Source: an uncultured Opitutia bacterium | GTDB lineage: Bacteria > Verrucomicrobiota > Verrucomicrobiia > Opitutales > Coraliomargaritaceae | Direction of reading: 5' to 3' | Assembly (NCBI GenBank): GCA_937136395.1 | Contig: CAKZOI010000072.1 | Location: 62,001 to 126,000 of the forward strand | DNA length: 64,000 nt | Shown here: piece after piece, positions 27,831 through 37,295 of the stretch | Numbering within the stretch: the stretch's first letter is position 1 | Layout: the number at the start of each line of letters is the position of its first letter | The notes under the pieces: generated by a model | Seen by the model: the letters and a program-made list of their open reading frames with translations, nothing else | What the model was told of the DNA's origin: nothing | Database searches by the model: none | Position numbers and translations under genes: made by a program

Positions 27831-27874
27831 AACCCTCCATAGCCGTGTTCACACGTGCTTTGGAGGGTTTTTTG
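27831..27874 (+). terminator. Rho-independent terminator of rplM-rpsI
   Basis: Perfect 9-bp stem AACCCTCCA (27831-27839) with TGGAGGGTT (27861-27869) followed by a T run; the 21-nt loop contains a smaller CACGTG-like palindrome. Confidence 0.9.
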
Positions 27875-27954
27875 TTTCCCAATTTTAAGATTCGGCAGAC
27901 TTTCTGCATAACCAATCAAGACCAACGGCCCTCTCTCGACTCACCACTAAAACA

Positions 27955-28980
27955 ATGAACGCAGCAATCATAGGAGCATCTGGCTATTCCGGAGAAGAAC
28001 TTGTTCGGTTACTTTCACGGCACCCGAACGTGCAACTGGCTGCCGTCACATCTCGGTCGCTCGCTGGCCAAAAGGTGGCCGACGTTATGCCCGCTCTACG
28101 GCACGCGGTCGGTGATCTAGAATTTACAAGCTCCGACCCGGTCGAACTTGCCCAACGTGATGACCTCGACGTCTTCTTTCTAGCACTACCGCACGGTGTC
28201 GCTAGCGAATTTGCCAGCCCACTTTATAAGGCAGGCAAAACAGTCATCGATTTAAGCGCCGACTTCCGGTTGAACTCCACTTCAACTTACGAAAATTACT
28301 ACGGGCATCCACACCCAGCGCCAGAACTACTCAAGGCAGCTCCCTACGTCATCCCTGAGCTCGCGGACGACTCGTGGAAAGAAGCCACCTTGATCGCATG
28401 CCCTGGATGCTATCCAACTAGCGTGCAGGTCCCTCTGATTCCGCTACTCAAGGCAGGTTTAATTAAGCCATCCGGTATTGTGATCAACAGTTACAGCGGC
28501 GTTTCAGGCGCGGGAAGGAAAGTCGCCGAAGACTTCATCTACTGCGAGCGCAACGAAAGCATGAAAGCTTACGGACTTCCGAAGCACAGACACCTTTCCG
28601 AAATTGAGGAACAACTCGAAAAAGCAGCCTTTGCCGACTGCCTAGTGCAATTCAATCCACACCTCGCTCCTATGGCTCGTGGCATTTCCACCACGATCGT
28701 TGCGAAGTCGAATAAAGCATCGATTGAAAGTATTTATTCGACATGGCAGAAAACTTATAAGGGCAAACCCTTCATCAGTATACTTCCGTCAGGCACCTAC
28801 CCAGACACGAAACATGTCACAGGCAGTAACAGAGCTGATATTTCTGCAGTCTACGACCCACGGACAGATAACTTCGTGATCACTTCTGTCATCGACAACC
28901 TACTCAAAGGTGCCAGCGGACAAGCCGTGCAGATTCTCAACTTAAAGTCTGGCTTCGAAGAAACCGCTGGCCTCATCTAA
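27955..28980 (+). CDS. argC: N-acetyl-gamma-glutamyl-phosphate reductase
   Basis: NADPH-dependent step of arginine synthesis giving N-acetylglutamate semialdehyde. The 341 aa include the N-terminal Rossmann motif IGASGYSGEELVRLL, the active-site motif IACPGCYPTSV (Cys near residue 149) and FNPHLAPMARGISTTI. First gene of argC-J-B-D-F, 154 bp after rpsI, beyond a terminator, so it should have its own promoter in 27875-27954. I did not identify an ARG box. Confidence 0.97.
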   Translation: MNAAIIGASGYSGEELVRLLSRHPNVQLAAVTSRSLAGQKVADVMPALRHAVGDLEFTSSDPVELAQRDDLDVFFLALPHGVASEFASPLYKAGKTVIDLSADFRLNSTSTYENYYGHPHPAPELLKAAPYVIPELADDSWKEATLIACPGCYPTSVQVPLIPLLKAGLIKPSGIVINSYSGVSGAGRKVAEDFIYCERNESMKAYGLPKHRHLSEIEEQLEKAAFADCLVQFNPHLAPMARGISTTIVAKSNKASIESIYSTWQKTYKGKPFISILPSGTYPDTKHVTGSNRADISAVYDPRTDNFVITSVIDNLLKGASGQAVQILNLKSGFEETAGLI

Positions 28981-29013
28981 ACCAATTTCGCAAAGCAAAT
29001 CTCGACAACTTTC

Positions 29014-30246
29014 ATGAGCGACACAATTACAGTCAAACTGATCGATAATCCGGGAGGCATCGCGGACTGCCCTGGCTTTAAAACGGCAGGTATCGCGTGT
29101 GACATACGTGAAAATGGAAAACAGCAACTCGATCTAGCACTTGTGACTGCTGAAAGTCCCTGTGCAGCTGCAGGTGTGTTCACTTTAAATGATGTTTGCG
29201 CAGCTCCGGTGCATGTTTGTAAAGAAATCCTTTCACATTCAGGCGTCAAAGTAGCTGGTTTTGTTGCGAATAGCGGCAATGCTAACGCTGCCACTGCAGA
29301 GCAAGGCATGGTCGACGCCAAAGAGATGTCCACCAACTCTCAGCTAGAAACAGGTATCGGATCGCCTTTCCTCGTATGCTCTACAGGTCGGATCGGACGG
29401 GTCTTGCCGATGGGCAAAATTAAAGCTGGCATCGCTGCAGCCGCACAAAGGCTAAACGAAAGCGAAGAGCAATCACTCAACGCCGCCGATGCCATACTGA
29501 CTTCTGACACGCGCCGAAAGGTCGCAACAGCACAATTTGTCTTCAATGGTAAAACGATTACTGTCGCCGGTATGGCGAAGGGGGCTGGCATGATCGAGCC
29601 GAACATGGCGACGATGCTTGCCTTTCTTACCACGGATCTCGAAGTCGAAAGCAGCACTCTGAAAGACACACTCGTTCGAGCCTGCAACAAAACGTTCAAC
29701 CGTATTTCCATCGACGGCGATATGAGCACGAACGACACCGTGTTACTACTTGCCAATGGCAAATCTGGCCTTGTCCCCAATGATCATCCAGAGCTACTGC
29801 ATGCATTCCGTGAAGCAGTCTTTATGGTCTGCGATACTTTGGCAGAAAAAATTGTAGGTGATGGAGAAAAGGTCACCAAACTCGTCGAGCTCGTCGTCGA
29901 AGGCTGTAAAACAGATAAAGATGCCGAGAAAATCGCGCGCTCTGTTGGCAACTCGCTCTTGGTTAAAACTTCATGGTATGGCTCCGATCCAAATTGGGGA
30001 CGCCTCGCCGATGCTGCTGGCTACGCACGCGTGGGACTCAAAGAGGAATGCTTCGATATCCACTATGACGAAGTCCCTGCACTCATCAAAGGTAAGCCGC
30101 AAGACAGCAAACTCTCCGAATGGAAGACCATCGTTTCTAAGAAGCGCTTCCGCATCACACTCAATTTAAATCAAGGCGATGGCAACTTCCGCCTCCTCAC
30201 CTCGGACCTCAGCGAAGCCTACGTAGATTTCAATAAGTCCGAGTAA
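29014..30246 (+). CDS. argJ: Bifunctional ornithine acetyltransferase / N-acetylglutamate synthase
   Basis: Recycles the acetyl group from N-acetylornithine to glutamate. The precursor is cleaved before a nucleophilic Thr; the site is visible in KGAGMIEPNMATMLAFL (Ala-Thr junction). Other motifs are NSGNANAAT and, near the C-terminus, WYGSDPNWGRLADAAG. The 410-aa length is normal. Presence of argJ implies the cyclic pathway. It follows argC by 33 bp. Confidence 0.97.
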   Translation: MSDTITVKLIDNPGGIADCPGFKTAGIACDIRENGKQQLDLALVTAESPCAAAGVFTLNDVCAAPVHVCKEILSHSGVKVAGFVANSGNANAATAEQGMVDAKEMSTNSQLETGIGSPFLVCSTGRIGRVLPMGKIKAGIAAAAQRLNESEEQSLNAADAILTSDTRRKVATAQFVFNGKTITVAGMAKGAGMIEPNMATMLAFLTTDLEVESSTLKDTLVRACNKTFNRISIDGDMSTNDTVLLLANGKSGLVPNDHPELLHAFREAVFMVCDTLAEKIVGDGEKVTKLVELVVEGCKTDKDAEKIARSVGNSLLVKTSWYGSDPNWGRLADAAGYARVGLKEECFDIHYDEVPALIKGKPQDSKLSEWKTIVSKKRFRITLNLNQGDGNFRLLTSDLSEAYVDFNKSE

Positions 30247-30252
30247 GCCCAT

Positions 30253-30300
30253 TTCAGCCTCTCAACTTTTCAAAATTTCAGCGTTTCAGCGTTTTCATAC
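30253..30300 (+). repeat. TTTCAGCG/TTTTCAA periodic leader before argB
   Basis: The 55-bp gap between argJ and argB contains short tandem words (CTCTCAA, CTTTTCA, then TTTCAGCG twice) running up to the argB start without a Shine-Dalgarno sequence. It is less regular than the 7-nt leaders at argD, argF, leuD, typA and der. Confidence 0.5.
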
Positions 30301-30301
30301 A

Positions 30302-31192
30302 ATGACCAACATCGACCACCTCGACGTCACCACCAAAGCAGCCGTGCTGCTCGAAGCATTGCCTTATATTCAACGCTTTCGTGACGCCATATTTGTCGTC
30401 AAATACGGCGGCGCATTCATGGACGATGCTGACCCATCTGTGCGCACGCGAGTCGCGACCGACATTGCATTTCTACATGCGGCTGGTATCAAAGTTGTCG
30501 TCGTGCATGGTGGCGGCAAGGCGATCACACGCGCCCTCGCCGAGTCTAACGTCGAAACACGTTTTGAGCATGGTCTACGTGTAACGGATGCCGAATCTGT
30601 AAAAGTCGTTGACCACACACTCAATAAAATAGTCAACCAAGACATCTGCGAAATTCTTCAACACAAGAACGCACGGCCAATTTCCATTCCCGGGAATAAT
30701 ATCCTCGTGTGCGATAAGAAGCAGGTCGTCGTCGATGACGAGGAGCTCGATCTCGGTTTCGTCGGTGAAATACATACAGTCAAAACCAAGATCATTAAAA
30801 AGGCACTCAACGATGGCTACATTCCAATTATATCGCCCATCGCCTGTGATGATAACGGACAAATCTATAACACCAATGCCGATGCTGCTGCAGGTCGCGT
30901 AGCTTCCGCACTGCGCGCACGACGCCTTGTTTACCTTTGTGACGTTCCGGGTTTAATGAAAGACATCAACGACCCAGAGTCGCTGATGTCCTCACTCAAG
31001 ACTCAAGACGTCGCCAGTCTCGTCGCTGATGGCACCATCAGTAAGGGGATGATTCCAAAGACCGACAGCGCTGTGAAAGCGCTACAGAACGGAGTGCATC
31101 GCGTGCACTTTATCGACGGTGAGCAACCACACAGTCTACTCCTTGAAATCTTCACCGACAAAGGCGTCGGCACCGAAATCCATAACGCCTAA
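30302..31192 (+). CDS. argB: Acetylglutamate kinase
   Basis: Phosphorylates N-acetylglutamate, usually the feedback-controlled step. The 296 aa contain VKYGGAFMDD, the glycine-rich VVVHGGGKAITRAL, the substrate-binding region EHGLRVTDAESV, and NTNADAAAGRVASALRARRL. An N-terminal extension helix (KAAVLLEALPYIQRF) is typical of the arginine-sensitive hexameric form, so feedback inhibition is likely (inferred from the family). In the arg operon. Confidence 0.97.
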   Translation: MTNIDHLDVTTKAAVLLEALPYIQRFRDAIFVVKYGGAFMDDADPSVRTRVATDIAFLHAAGIKVVVVHGGGKAITRALAESNVETRFEHGLRVTDAESVKVVDHTLNKIVNQDICEILQHKNARPISIPGNNILVCDKKQVVVDDEELDLGFVGEIHTVKTKIIKKALNDGYIPIISPIACDDNGQIYNTNADAAAGRVASALRARRLVYLCDVPGLMKDINDPESLMSSLKTQDVASLVADGTISKGMIPKTDSAVKALQNGVHRVHFIDGEQPHSLLLEIFTDKGVGTEIHNA

Positions 31193-31228
31193 AATCTCTG
31201 ATTTTAATACGTAATCTTTAATAAATAA

Positions 31229-31246
31229 TGACTAAATCATTAGTCA
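31229..31246. repeat. Short palindrome in the argB-argD gap
   Basis: TGACTAA (31229-31235) and TTAGTCA (31240-31246) form a 7-bp inverted repeat with a 4-nt spacer, next to the heptad leader of argD. It could be an operator or hairpin, or a by-product of the repeat expansion. Confidence 0.35.
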
Positions 31247-31294
31247 CCAAACATACCATTTAGCCATCAGCTATTAGCCATTAACCATTCAAGA
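31246..31294 (+). repeat. 7-nt periodic leader before argD
   Basis: The sequence up to the argD start reads as successive heptamers such as CATTTAG, CCATCAG, CTATTAG, CCATTAA and CCATTCA. No Shine-Dalgarno sequence is present. It belongs to the set of heptad leaders described in the findings. Confidence 0.75.
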
Positions 31295-31296
31295 TA

Positions 31297-32484
31297 ATGG
31301 AACATTATAAGACTCTCATGAAAAACTACGGTCCGCCCGCGTTCAACGCAGTGCGGGGGGAAGGCGTGTATCTCTATGACGAGTCTGGTAAGCGCTATTT
31401 GGATTTCGGCAGCGGGATCGCAGTGACCTCTGTTGGCCACTCACATCCAAAGTGGGTGCAAGCCGTGCAGGACCAAGCAGCAACCCTCACTCATTGCAGT
31501 AACCTTTACGGCATCCCTGATCAACAAAAGCTAGCAGATCGGCTTGTTGCACAAGCGGGCCCAGGTCGGGTGCTCTTTTGTAATAGTGGCGCTGAAGCCA
31601 ACGAAGCGCTGATCAAACTCGCTCGGCTACATGGTAAACACATCACTGGAGAAGAAGCTAAACGCTACACAGTAGTCGCGGCAAATAATGCGTTCCATGG
31701 TCGAACTTTTGGCGGGATGGGCGCAACACCGCAGGAAAAGATTCAAGGCGGCTTTCGTCCCATGCTTGAAGGCTTCAAGTTCGGCGAGCTCAACAACATC
31801 GAAAGCTTCGATAAGCTTGTCGACGAAACGGTTGCAGCTGTATTCATCGAAACAATACAAGGTGAAGGCGGATTGATTCCTGCCGAAGATAGCTTCTTAC
31901 AAGAACTACGGGCACTCTGCACCGAGCGAAACGCCATGCTCATTCTCGACGAGGTCCAATGCGGCATCGGACGGAGCGGACATTTTTTCGCCTTTGAAAA
32001 GAGCGGCGTCAAACCAGATGCCATTGGTATGGCCAAAGGATTAGGTGGCGGGTTCCCTATCGGCGCAATTTGGGTATCCGAACCTTATGCAGAACTTTTT
32101 CAGCCAGGCTCACACGGCACCACCTTTGGCGGCAGTCCTCTCGCGTCTGCAGCAGCCAACGCGGCGCTTGATATTATCGACGACGAACAACTCATCGAGA
32201 ATGTTGCCGTCAACAGCGTGCGTTGGCATAAAGCTCTCCAAGCTTTAGTCGAAAAATATCCAGATCAGATTCTGGGCATGCGGGGTGCTGGTTACATGGT
32301 CGGCCTCGTCCTCAAACCTGAAGGTCATAACCTTAAAATCACCGCCGCCGCTCGAGAAAAACAGTTACTCCTTGTCCCTGCTGGACAAAACGTCATCCGC
32401 CTACTCCCCGCACTCACAGCCAACTTGAAAGAACTCGCCGAAAGCGTCCGTATACTCGACGAAGTCTTCACCGAGTTAAACTAA
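31297..32484 (+). CDS. argD: Acetylornithine aminotransferase
   Basis: PLP-dependent class III aminotransferase that turns N-acetylglutamate semialdehyde into N-acetylornithine; the family can also act in lysine synthesis. The 395 aa show FGSGIAVTSVGHSHP, FCNSGAEANEALIKLAR, NAFHGRTFG, the LILDEVQCGIGRSG motif, and the PLP lysine in MAKGLGGGFPIGA. Within argC-J-B-D-F; the gap before it carries heptad repeats. Confidence 0.96.
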   Translation: MEHYKTLMKNYGPPAFNAVRGEGVYLYDESGKRYLDFGSGIAVTSVGHSHPKWVQAVQDQAATLTHCSNLYGIPDQQKLADRLVAQAGPGRVLFCNSGAEANEALIKLARLHGKHITGEEAKRYTVVAANNAFHGRTFGGMGATPQEKIQGGFRPMLEGFKFGELNNIESFDKLVDETVAAVFIETIQGEGGLIPAEDSFLQELRALCTERNAMLILDEVQCGIGRSGHFFAFEKSGVKPDAIGMAKGLGGGFPIGAIWVSEPYAELFQPGSHGTTFGGSPLASAAANAALDIIDDEQLIENVAVNSVRWHKALQALVEKYPDQILGMRGAGYMVGLVLKPEGHNLKITAAAREKQLLLVPAGQNVIRLLPALTANLKELAESVRILDEVFTELN

Positions 32485-32515
32485 CTTCTATTTTCTTACT
32501 TCTAACTACAATTTA
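32485..32515 (+). repeat. 7-nt periodic leader before argF
   Basis: Between the argD stop and the argF start the sequence is a run of TTCTA-containing heptamers (ACTTCTA, TTTTCTT, ACTTCTA, ACTACAA). No Shine-Dalgarno sequence is visible. Confidence 0.75.
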
Positions 32516-32517
32516 GA

Positions 32518-33462
32518 ATGCACCATTTTTTACAAGTTACCGACTTCACGCTCGAACAAGCGCAAGAAGTTTTCTCCCTCGCAAAAAGCTTCAAAGACAA
32601 GCGCCTCAATAGTCCACAACCATTGAATATGCAGTCTTGGGGTCTACTCTTCTACAAGAGTAGCACGAGGACACGTGTCTCCTTTGAGGTCGGCGTCAAC
32701 GAACTCGGCGGCTTCCCTGTTGTGCTCAATTCGCAACAAACGCAAATCGGTCGTGGCGAAAGCATCGAAGACAGCTCTAAGGTCCTATCACGCTATCTAC
32801 ATGGCCTCGTTATTCGTGCCTATGAGCACGAAACCGTCACGGAATTTGCCAAGCATGCGACCATGCCCATCATCAATGGCCTAACTGACTTCAACCACCC
32901 GTGCCAATTAATGGCCGATCTCTTTACCCTGCTTGAGCGTTACTCACCTGAAGACGTGGACATTCAATCACTCAAGGGTAAGAAAGTGGCCTTTCTCGGG
33001 GATAGCGCCTGTAATATGGCAAACTCTTGGATTCTCAGCGCAGCCATGTTTGGCATGGAGATCGTCGTTTCTGGACCCAAAGGCTACGAGCCTAAACCAG
33101 TCGTAACTGAAGCGCTCAATGCTGCTGGTCTACCAGTAAACTTCACCTATACCGACGATCCAAAAGCCGCCTGTAAGGGTGCTGATTGCATCTACACCGA
33201 CGTGTGGGTCTCGATGGGGGATGAAGCCGAAGCTGAGCAACGCCTCAATGAAATGGCACCCTATCAGGTCAACACCGAGCTTCTCGCACTCGCCAATCCA
33301 GACGCCTATTTCATGCACTGCCTGCCTGCCCACGCCGGTGAAGAAGTCAGCCAAGAAGTCTTAGATAGCCCAAAGAGCATCATTTTCGACGAAGCAGAAA
33401 ATCGCCTCCATGCTCAAAAGGCAATCATGGCGAAGCTAGTGGAATTGAATCAATCGGTATAA
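32518..33462 (+). CDS. argF: Ornithine carbamoyltransferase
   Basis: Makes citrulline from ornithine and carbamoyl phosphate. The 314 aa include the carbamoyl-phosphate loop KSSTRTRVSFEVG, NGLTDFNHPCQLMADL, the ornithine-binding DVWVSMGDE and the FMHCLPAHAGEEVS motif with the catalytic Cys. Last gene of the arginine cluster; argG and argH, which finish the pathway, are not here. Confidence 0.97.
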   Translation: MHHFLQVTDFTLEQAQEVFSLAKSFKDKRLNSPQPLNMQSWGLLFYKSSTRTRVSFEVGVNELGGFPVVLNSQQTQIGRGESIEDSSKVLSRYLHGLVIRAYEHETVTEFAKHATMPIINGLTDFNHPCQLMADLFTLLERYSPEDVDIQSLKGKKVAFLGDSACNMANSWILSAAMFGMEIVVSGPKGYEPKPVVTEALNAAGLPVNFTYTDDPKAACKGADCIYTDVWVSMGDEAEAEQRLNEMAPYQVNTELLALANPDAYFMHCLPAHAGEEVSQEVLDSPKSIIFDEAENRLHAQKAIMAKLVELNQSV

Positions 33463-33558
33463 GCGTTCCTTAAAAACACTGAGCTTCGTCGATAAACTCA
33501 GCTTGCTCGCTCGCCTTTTCATCGAAAATGGCGCATAGTAGTTAACGAAAGGGTTACT

Positions 33559-34056
33559 ATGTTGCAGAAGGAATTACGTATCTCATGTTACGAGCTTTTG
33601 GATGATGGCTCAAAGCGGCTAGGGCTTCCAGTTGGAATCGTCAGCCACGTTTACAACAACCTGTATCAAGTAGTCGCAATCAACCTTCGACAGGGTAATT
33701 TGATCCCTGGAGCCACATTTCCAGTCGATCAAACCTACTGCCGTGATGTCGTCGAAAAGGACAAAACTGTCGCGATTACAGAAATTGATGGCGTGCATGG
33801 GCTACAACGGCACCCGCTATACGTCAGCATGCCGCTCGAAGCATATATCGGAGCTCCGATCCACCATAGAGGTGCCGTCTGGGGCACAATCAACTTTAGT
33901 TCGCCGAAATTTCGCAATGCTTTTTCCAAAGACGAAATCAGACAGGTCGAAAGTTACGCCCAAGCAATCGGCAAACAACTCGATGAAATCGATGCACTGC
34001 CTAGAGGTGCTGAACACCGAACCCATGTAGCTAGTCGTGCTCCGTTTGAGCACTGA
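33559..34056 (+). CDS. GAF-domain protein
   Basis: The 165-aa product is essentially a single GAF domain, a small-molecule or cofactor sensing fold. Features are LGLPVGIVSHVYNNLYQV, the TYCRDVV segment, and PLEAYIGAPIHHRGAVWGTIN, which resembles GAF domains of histidine-kinase type sensors. No output domain, DNA-binding domain or membrane segment is attached. The ATG at 33559 lies about 96 bp after argF. Ligand and partner are unknown. Confidence 0.8.
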   Translation: MLQKELRISCYELLDDGSKRLGLPVGIVSHVYNNLYQVVAINLRQGNLIPGATFPVDQTYCRDVVEKDKTVAITEIDGVHGLQRHPLYVSMPLEAYIGAPIHHRGAVWGTINFSSPKFRNAFSKDEIRQVESYAQAIGKQLDEIDALPRGAEHRTHVASRAPFEH

Positions 34057-34108
34057 TGCTATCAGCTGACTTTTAATTCGCCCTGCAGCGTTTTCACAAG
34101 TGAATCCC

Positions 34109-35686
34109 CTACTTCTCGGAATCGAGGAGGATCTTATACTCCACCGAATCCACCAGTGCTTCCCATGTAGCTTCGATGATATTGTCGCTCGCGCCCACCG
34201 TGCCCCAGATCTCGTTGCCGTCAGTGGACTCGATCTGCACGCGGATGATCGCGTCGGCACCGTGTTGGCTCTCTAAAATACGGACCTTATAATCGATCAA
34301 CTCAACCGCCATGATCTCAGGAAAGACCGGCGAGATCGCTTTGCGTAGAGCATGATCCAATGCGCCCACAGGACCTGTAGCCTCAGCTACCGTGTGATGA
34401 ATTTCGTCGCCAACCTTCACCTGAACCGTCGCTTCTGAAACGGTTCGCTTCAAAGCAGTTTGATGTCCCACCATGACACGGTAACCGATCAACTCAAAGT
34501 CGTCTTTCTTACCCTTTAGGAAGCGATTCAACAATAATTTAAACGAAGCATCTGCGGCTTCATAACCGTAGCCCTTGAACTCGAGTTCCTTGAGCTCGGC
34601 GAGGAAGTCCTTCAGCTCAGGTGAACGCGCGTCCAAATCGACACCGATCTCCTTGGCTTTCATCATCACACTGCTGCGCCCGGACATATCGGAAACCAAC
34701 ACACGGGTGCGATTGCCAACGAGTTCTGGTTCGATATGCTCGTAGCTGTGCTTCACCTTTGCTGCGGCATCGGCATGCACCCCCCCCTTGTGCGCAAAGG
34801 ACGCAGGCCCAACAAATGGAGCATTGTTGTCAGACGGGCGATTCGCCATCTCATCGACGAAAAGTGAGAGGTCACGAAGCTTGGTTAGGTTCTCACCACA
34901 ATTCAGCACACGCTTCATTTTAAGAACCAAATTTGGAATGATCGTCGTTAAATTTGCGTTTCCATTGCGTTCACCGACACCGTTGATCGTGCCTTGAACC
35001 AAGGTGGCACCCGACTCGATACCGGCGAGCGAGACTGCAACACCCAAACCCGAATCGTTGTGACAATGTATGCCGATCGGTGTGTCTGGGAAATGCGCAA
35101 CGACCTTGGAAACAATCTCGTTCATTTCACTGACGAGTTTACCACCATTGGTATCACAGAGTGTAAGGTTAATCGCGCCGCCACGTTTCGCAGCTTCCAG
35201 AGTCTGCAAGGCATACTCTGGGTTGTCGCAATAACCGTCGAAAAAGTGTTCCGCATCGTAAATCACCTCGCGTCCGTTCTCGGTGAGAAAACGGACGGAG
35301 TCTTCGATCATCTTGAGGTTTTCCTCAGCAGTAGTGCGCAGAATCTCGGTCACATGCAAGAGCCACGTCTTGCCGAAAATGGTCACCACCGGGGTATTTG
35401 CATCCAACAGCAATTGCAATTGCGGATCCGCTTCCGCCTTGAGCTTCGCACGACGAGTGGAACCGAATGCTGCGATCTTGGCATGCTTGAGCTTCAGCTT
35501 TTGAGCCTCTTCAAAGAAAGCCATATCACGAGGATTCGACCCAGGCCAGCCGCCTTCAATGTAATCGATACCAAATTGGTCGAGCTTTTCAGCAACGCGA
35601 AGTTTGCCTGCCACAGTAAATGAAACGCCTTCGCCTTGTGTGCCATCGCGAAGGGTTGTGTCGTAAATTTTAATAGGTGCTTGCAT
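34109..35686 (-). CDS. cimA: (R)-citramalate synthase
   Basis: Condenses pyruvate and acetyl-CoA to citramalate, the start of the threonine-independent isoleucine route. The 525 aa have a DRE-TIM barrel with YDTTLRDGTQGEGVSFTV, IEGGWPGSNPRD, the LCDTNGG motif and IHCHNDSGLG, then a C-terminal LeuA-type dimer/regulatory domain (from about residue 385). GWPGSNPRD and the length favour CimA over LeuA, though the two are close. The leuCD isomerase at 43-45 kb could act on citramalate as well. Start ATG at 35686. Confidence 0.9.
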   Translation of the reverse strand: MQAPIKIYDTTLRDGTQGEGVSFTVAGKLRVAEKLDQFGIDYIEGGWPGSNPRDMAFFEEAQKLKLKHAKIAAFGSTRRAKLKAEADPQLQLLLDANTPVVTIFGKTWLLHVTEILRTTAEENLKMIEDSVRFLTENGREVIYDAEHFFDGYCDNPEYALQTLEAAKRGGAINLTLCDTNGGKLVSEMNEIVSKVVAHFPDTPIGIHCHNDSGLGVAVSLAGIESGATLVQGTINGVGERNGNANLTTIIPNLVLKMKRVLNCGENLTKLRDLSLFVDEMANRPSDNNAPFVGPASFAHKGGVHADAAAKVKHSYEHIEPELVGNRTRVLVSDMSGRSSVMMKAKEIGVDLDARSPELKDFLAELKELEFKGYGYEAADASFKLLLNRFLKGKKDDFELIGYRVMVGHQTALKRTVSEATVQVKVGDEIHHTVAEATGPVGALDHALRKAISPVFPEIMAVELIDYKVRILESQHGADAIIRVQIESTDGNEIWGTVGASDNIIEATWEALVDSVEYKILLDSEK

Positions 35687-35748
35687 CGATCAGAACAGAT
35701 TGAGGAAAAACCGATGAAGAGAAAGGTTTGCACGTGAAGGGGCAAACT

Positions 35749-35778
35749 AAAAAAGGCCGCCCACCGCAGGGACAGCCT
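35749..35778 (-). terminator. Terminator downstream of the amylase pseudogene
   Basis: On the minus strand AGGCTGTCC pairs with GGGCGGCCT (two G-U pairs) around a 7-nt loop, followed by a run of six T. It lies between the amylase pseudogene and cimA. Confidence 0.75.
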
Positions 35779-35805
35779 CTTCTGAAATTTGCGTCAACTG
35801 CGCAG

Positions 35806-37169
35806 CTATTTCGCTTCGAGCAATACGTAGCCCCAAGCTCCGAGTGTGAACTGTTCTTTGTGACTGAACAGAAGCTTTTGATCGCTTAATACGTCAATGT
35901 AACTGCCCGCTAAAGCAGGATCGTCGATCGTAAAGGTCGCTGCTCGCGGCGATAAATTCAGAATAGCTATAATTTTATCTCCATTCTTCTCACGGTGAAA
36001 GGCCCACACCTGCTCATCTGCACCCGTCTCAAAATAGACTAGATCACCACCATGCGCACCATTCCAGAGTGCTTGATTGCGCTGCTTCCACTTAAACAAG
36101 CGTGTCAAAGTCGCACGCTCTGGATGCGGCCTCCAGTCAATGAGATCTTTTTCGAAGAATAAAAGCATCTTATCCAGGCCCGCCTCTTCTCCATTATAAA
36201 TGAGTGGCATGCCACGCGAAGCGAAGGTATAGGCACGCAGGACGCCTGCTGCGGGCCCATAATCATCCGCGACAGTGCTGTGCCAGCTGTTTTCATCGTG
36301 GTTGCTCAGAAATTTCATACGGATCGCTTTGGGTGGATACTTCTCGTTTCGTTCGTATGCCTCGTAGTCGGCAAGGTCCTTGGCATTAATCTCTCCAGCA
36401 ACAAGCTTCCGCATTTCACCCATTTGATGCCAAGCATAGGTCATTTCAAGGCTTCATCGTGAAACTCCGGCAATTGCCCCTCTGCTAGCATAATCACTTG
36501 GTCGACTTGGTTCAGTGCTCGACGAGCTTCATTCCAAAAATCAGTCGGCACTTCCTCGGCAACGTCACAGCGGTAGCCATCTACACCAAACTCCTTTACC
36601 CAATAGACCATCGCATCGATCATTGCCGCGCGCAGTCCTGATTGATCGTAATCAAGCGAAATGACATCTGTCCAATCAGCCACGGGTGGTATGAATTCAC
36701 CAGCTTCGTTGGTCTCATAAAACTCTGGGTGAGTTTCTGTCCAGTGGTGGTCCCATGCGGTGTGGTTAGCGACCCAATCAAGAATCACATACATGCCGAG
36801 CTCATGTGCTCGATCTACAAACTCCCGAAAATCTTGCTTGTTACCAAACTCAGGGTTCACCGACTTGTAGTCTTTAATCGAATAATAACTGCCTAAACCA
36901 CCCTTGCGATTCTTTACTCCGATTTCATGTATCGGCATCACCCATACAATATCGATACCCATCGCCTTAATTTGTGGCAAATACTCCGTGACTTCATCAA
37001 AGGTGCCCTCTTCTGAAAACTGACGCACGTTCACCTCATAGATGCCCGCATTTTTCAGTCAATCAGGATACATGCCATACGGTGCGCCATCACCGCGACA
37101 TGCCAGTGCAGTCAGCAAGCAGAGCACGATACTAAAGAACACCGTGCGCCATGTATGATACATTTTCAT
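35806..37169 (-). pseudogene. GH13 alpha-amylase family lipoprotein, disrupted twice
   Basis: Reading from the ATG at 37169 gives a signal peptide with a Cys near residue 24 (TALAC), then PYGMYPD, then TGA (37059-37061) in place of an expected Trp codon. The same frame continues LKNAGIYEVNVRQFSEEG. The GH13 barrel follows: DWVANHTAWDHHW, the nucleophile region GVDGYRCDVAEE and the acid Glu in MLAEGQLPEF. The frame is lost near 36448, where one base seems deleted (two T instead of three). It resumes in the next frame with MTYAWHQMGEM, FLSNHDENS (third catalytic Asp) and a C-terminal beta domain. All three catalytic residues survive, so decay looks recent, or this is sequencing error. Confidence 0.85.
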
Positions 37170-37295
37170 ACCACTAGATATCAGCCACTCACATGATTAT
37201 GACCAACCGAGCCCTAGTGGACAGTTGAATAATTGAATTGTAGTCATCACAGCCTCTGCTTTACATACAACATATATACATTCACCCCCATCTCT

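Noticed and set aside
24804-37061. Stop-codon reassignment (TAA as Tyr, TGA as Trp)
   Set aside because: Many intact genes in the window end in TAA or TGA at the expected family length, so the standard code is used.
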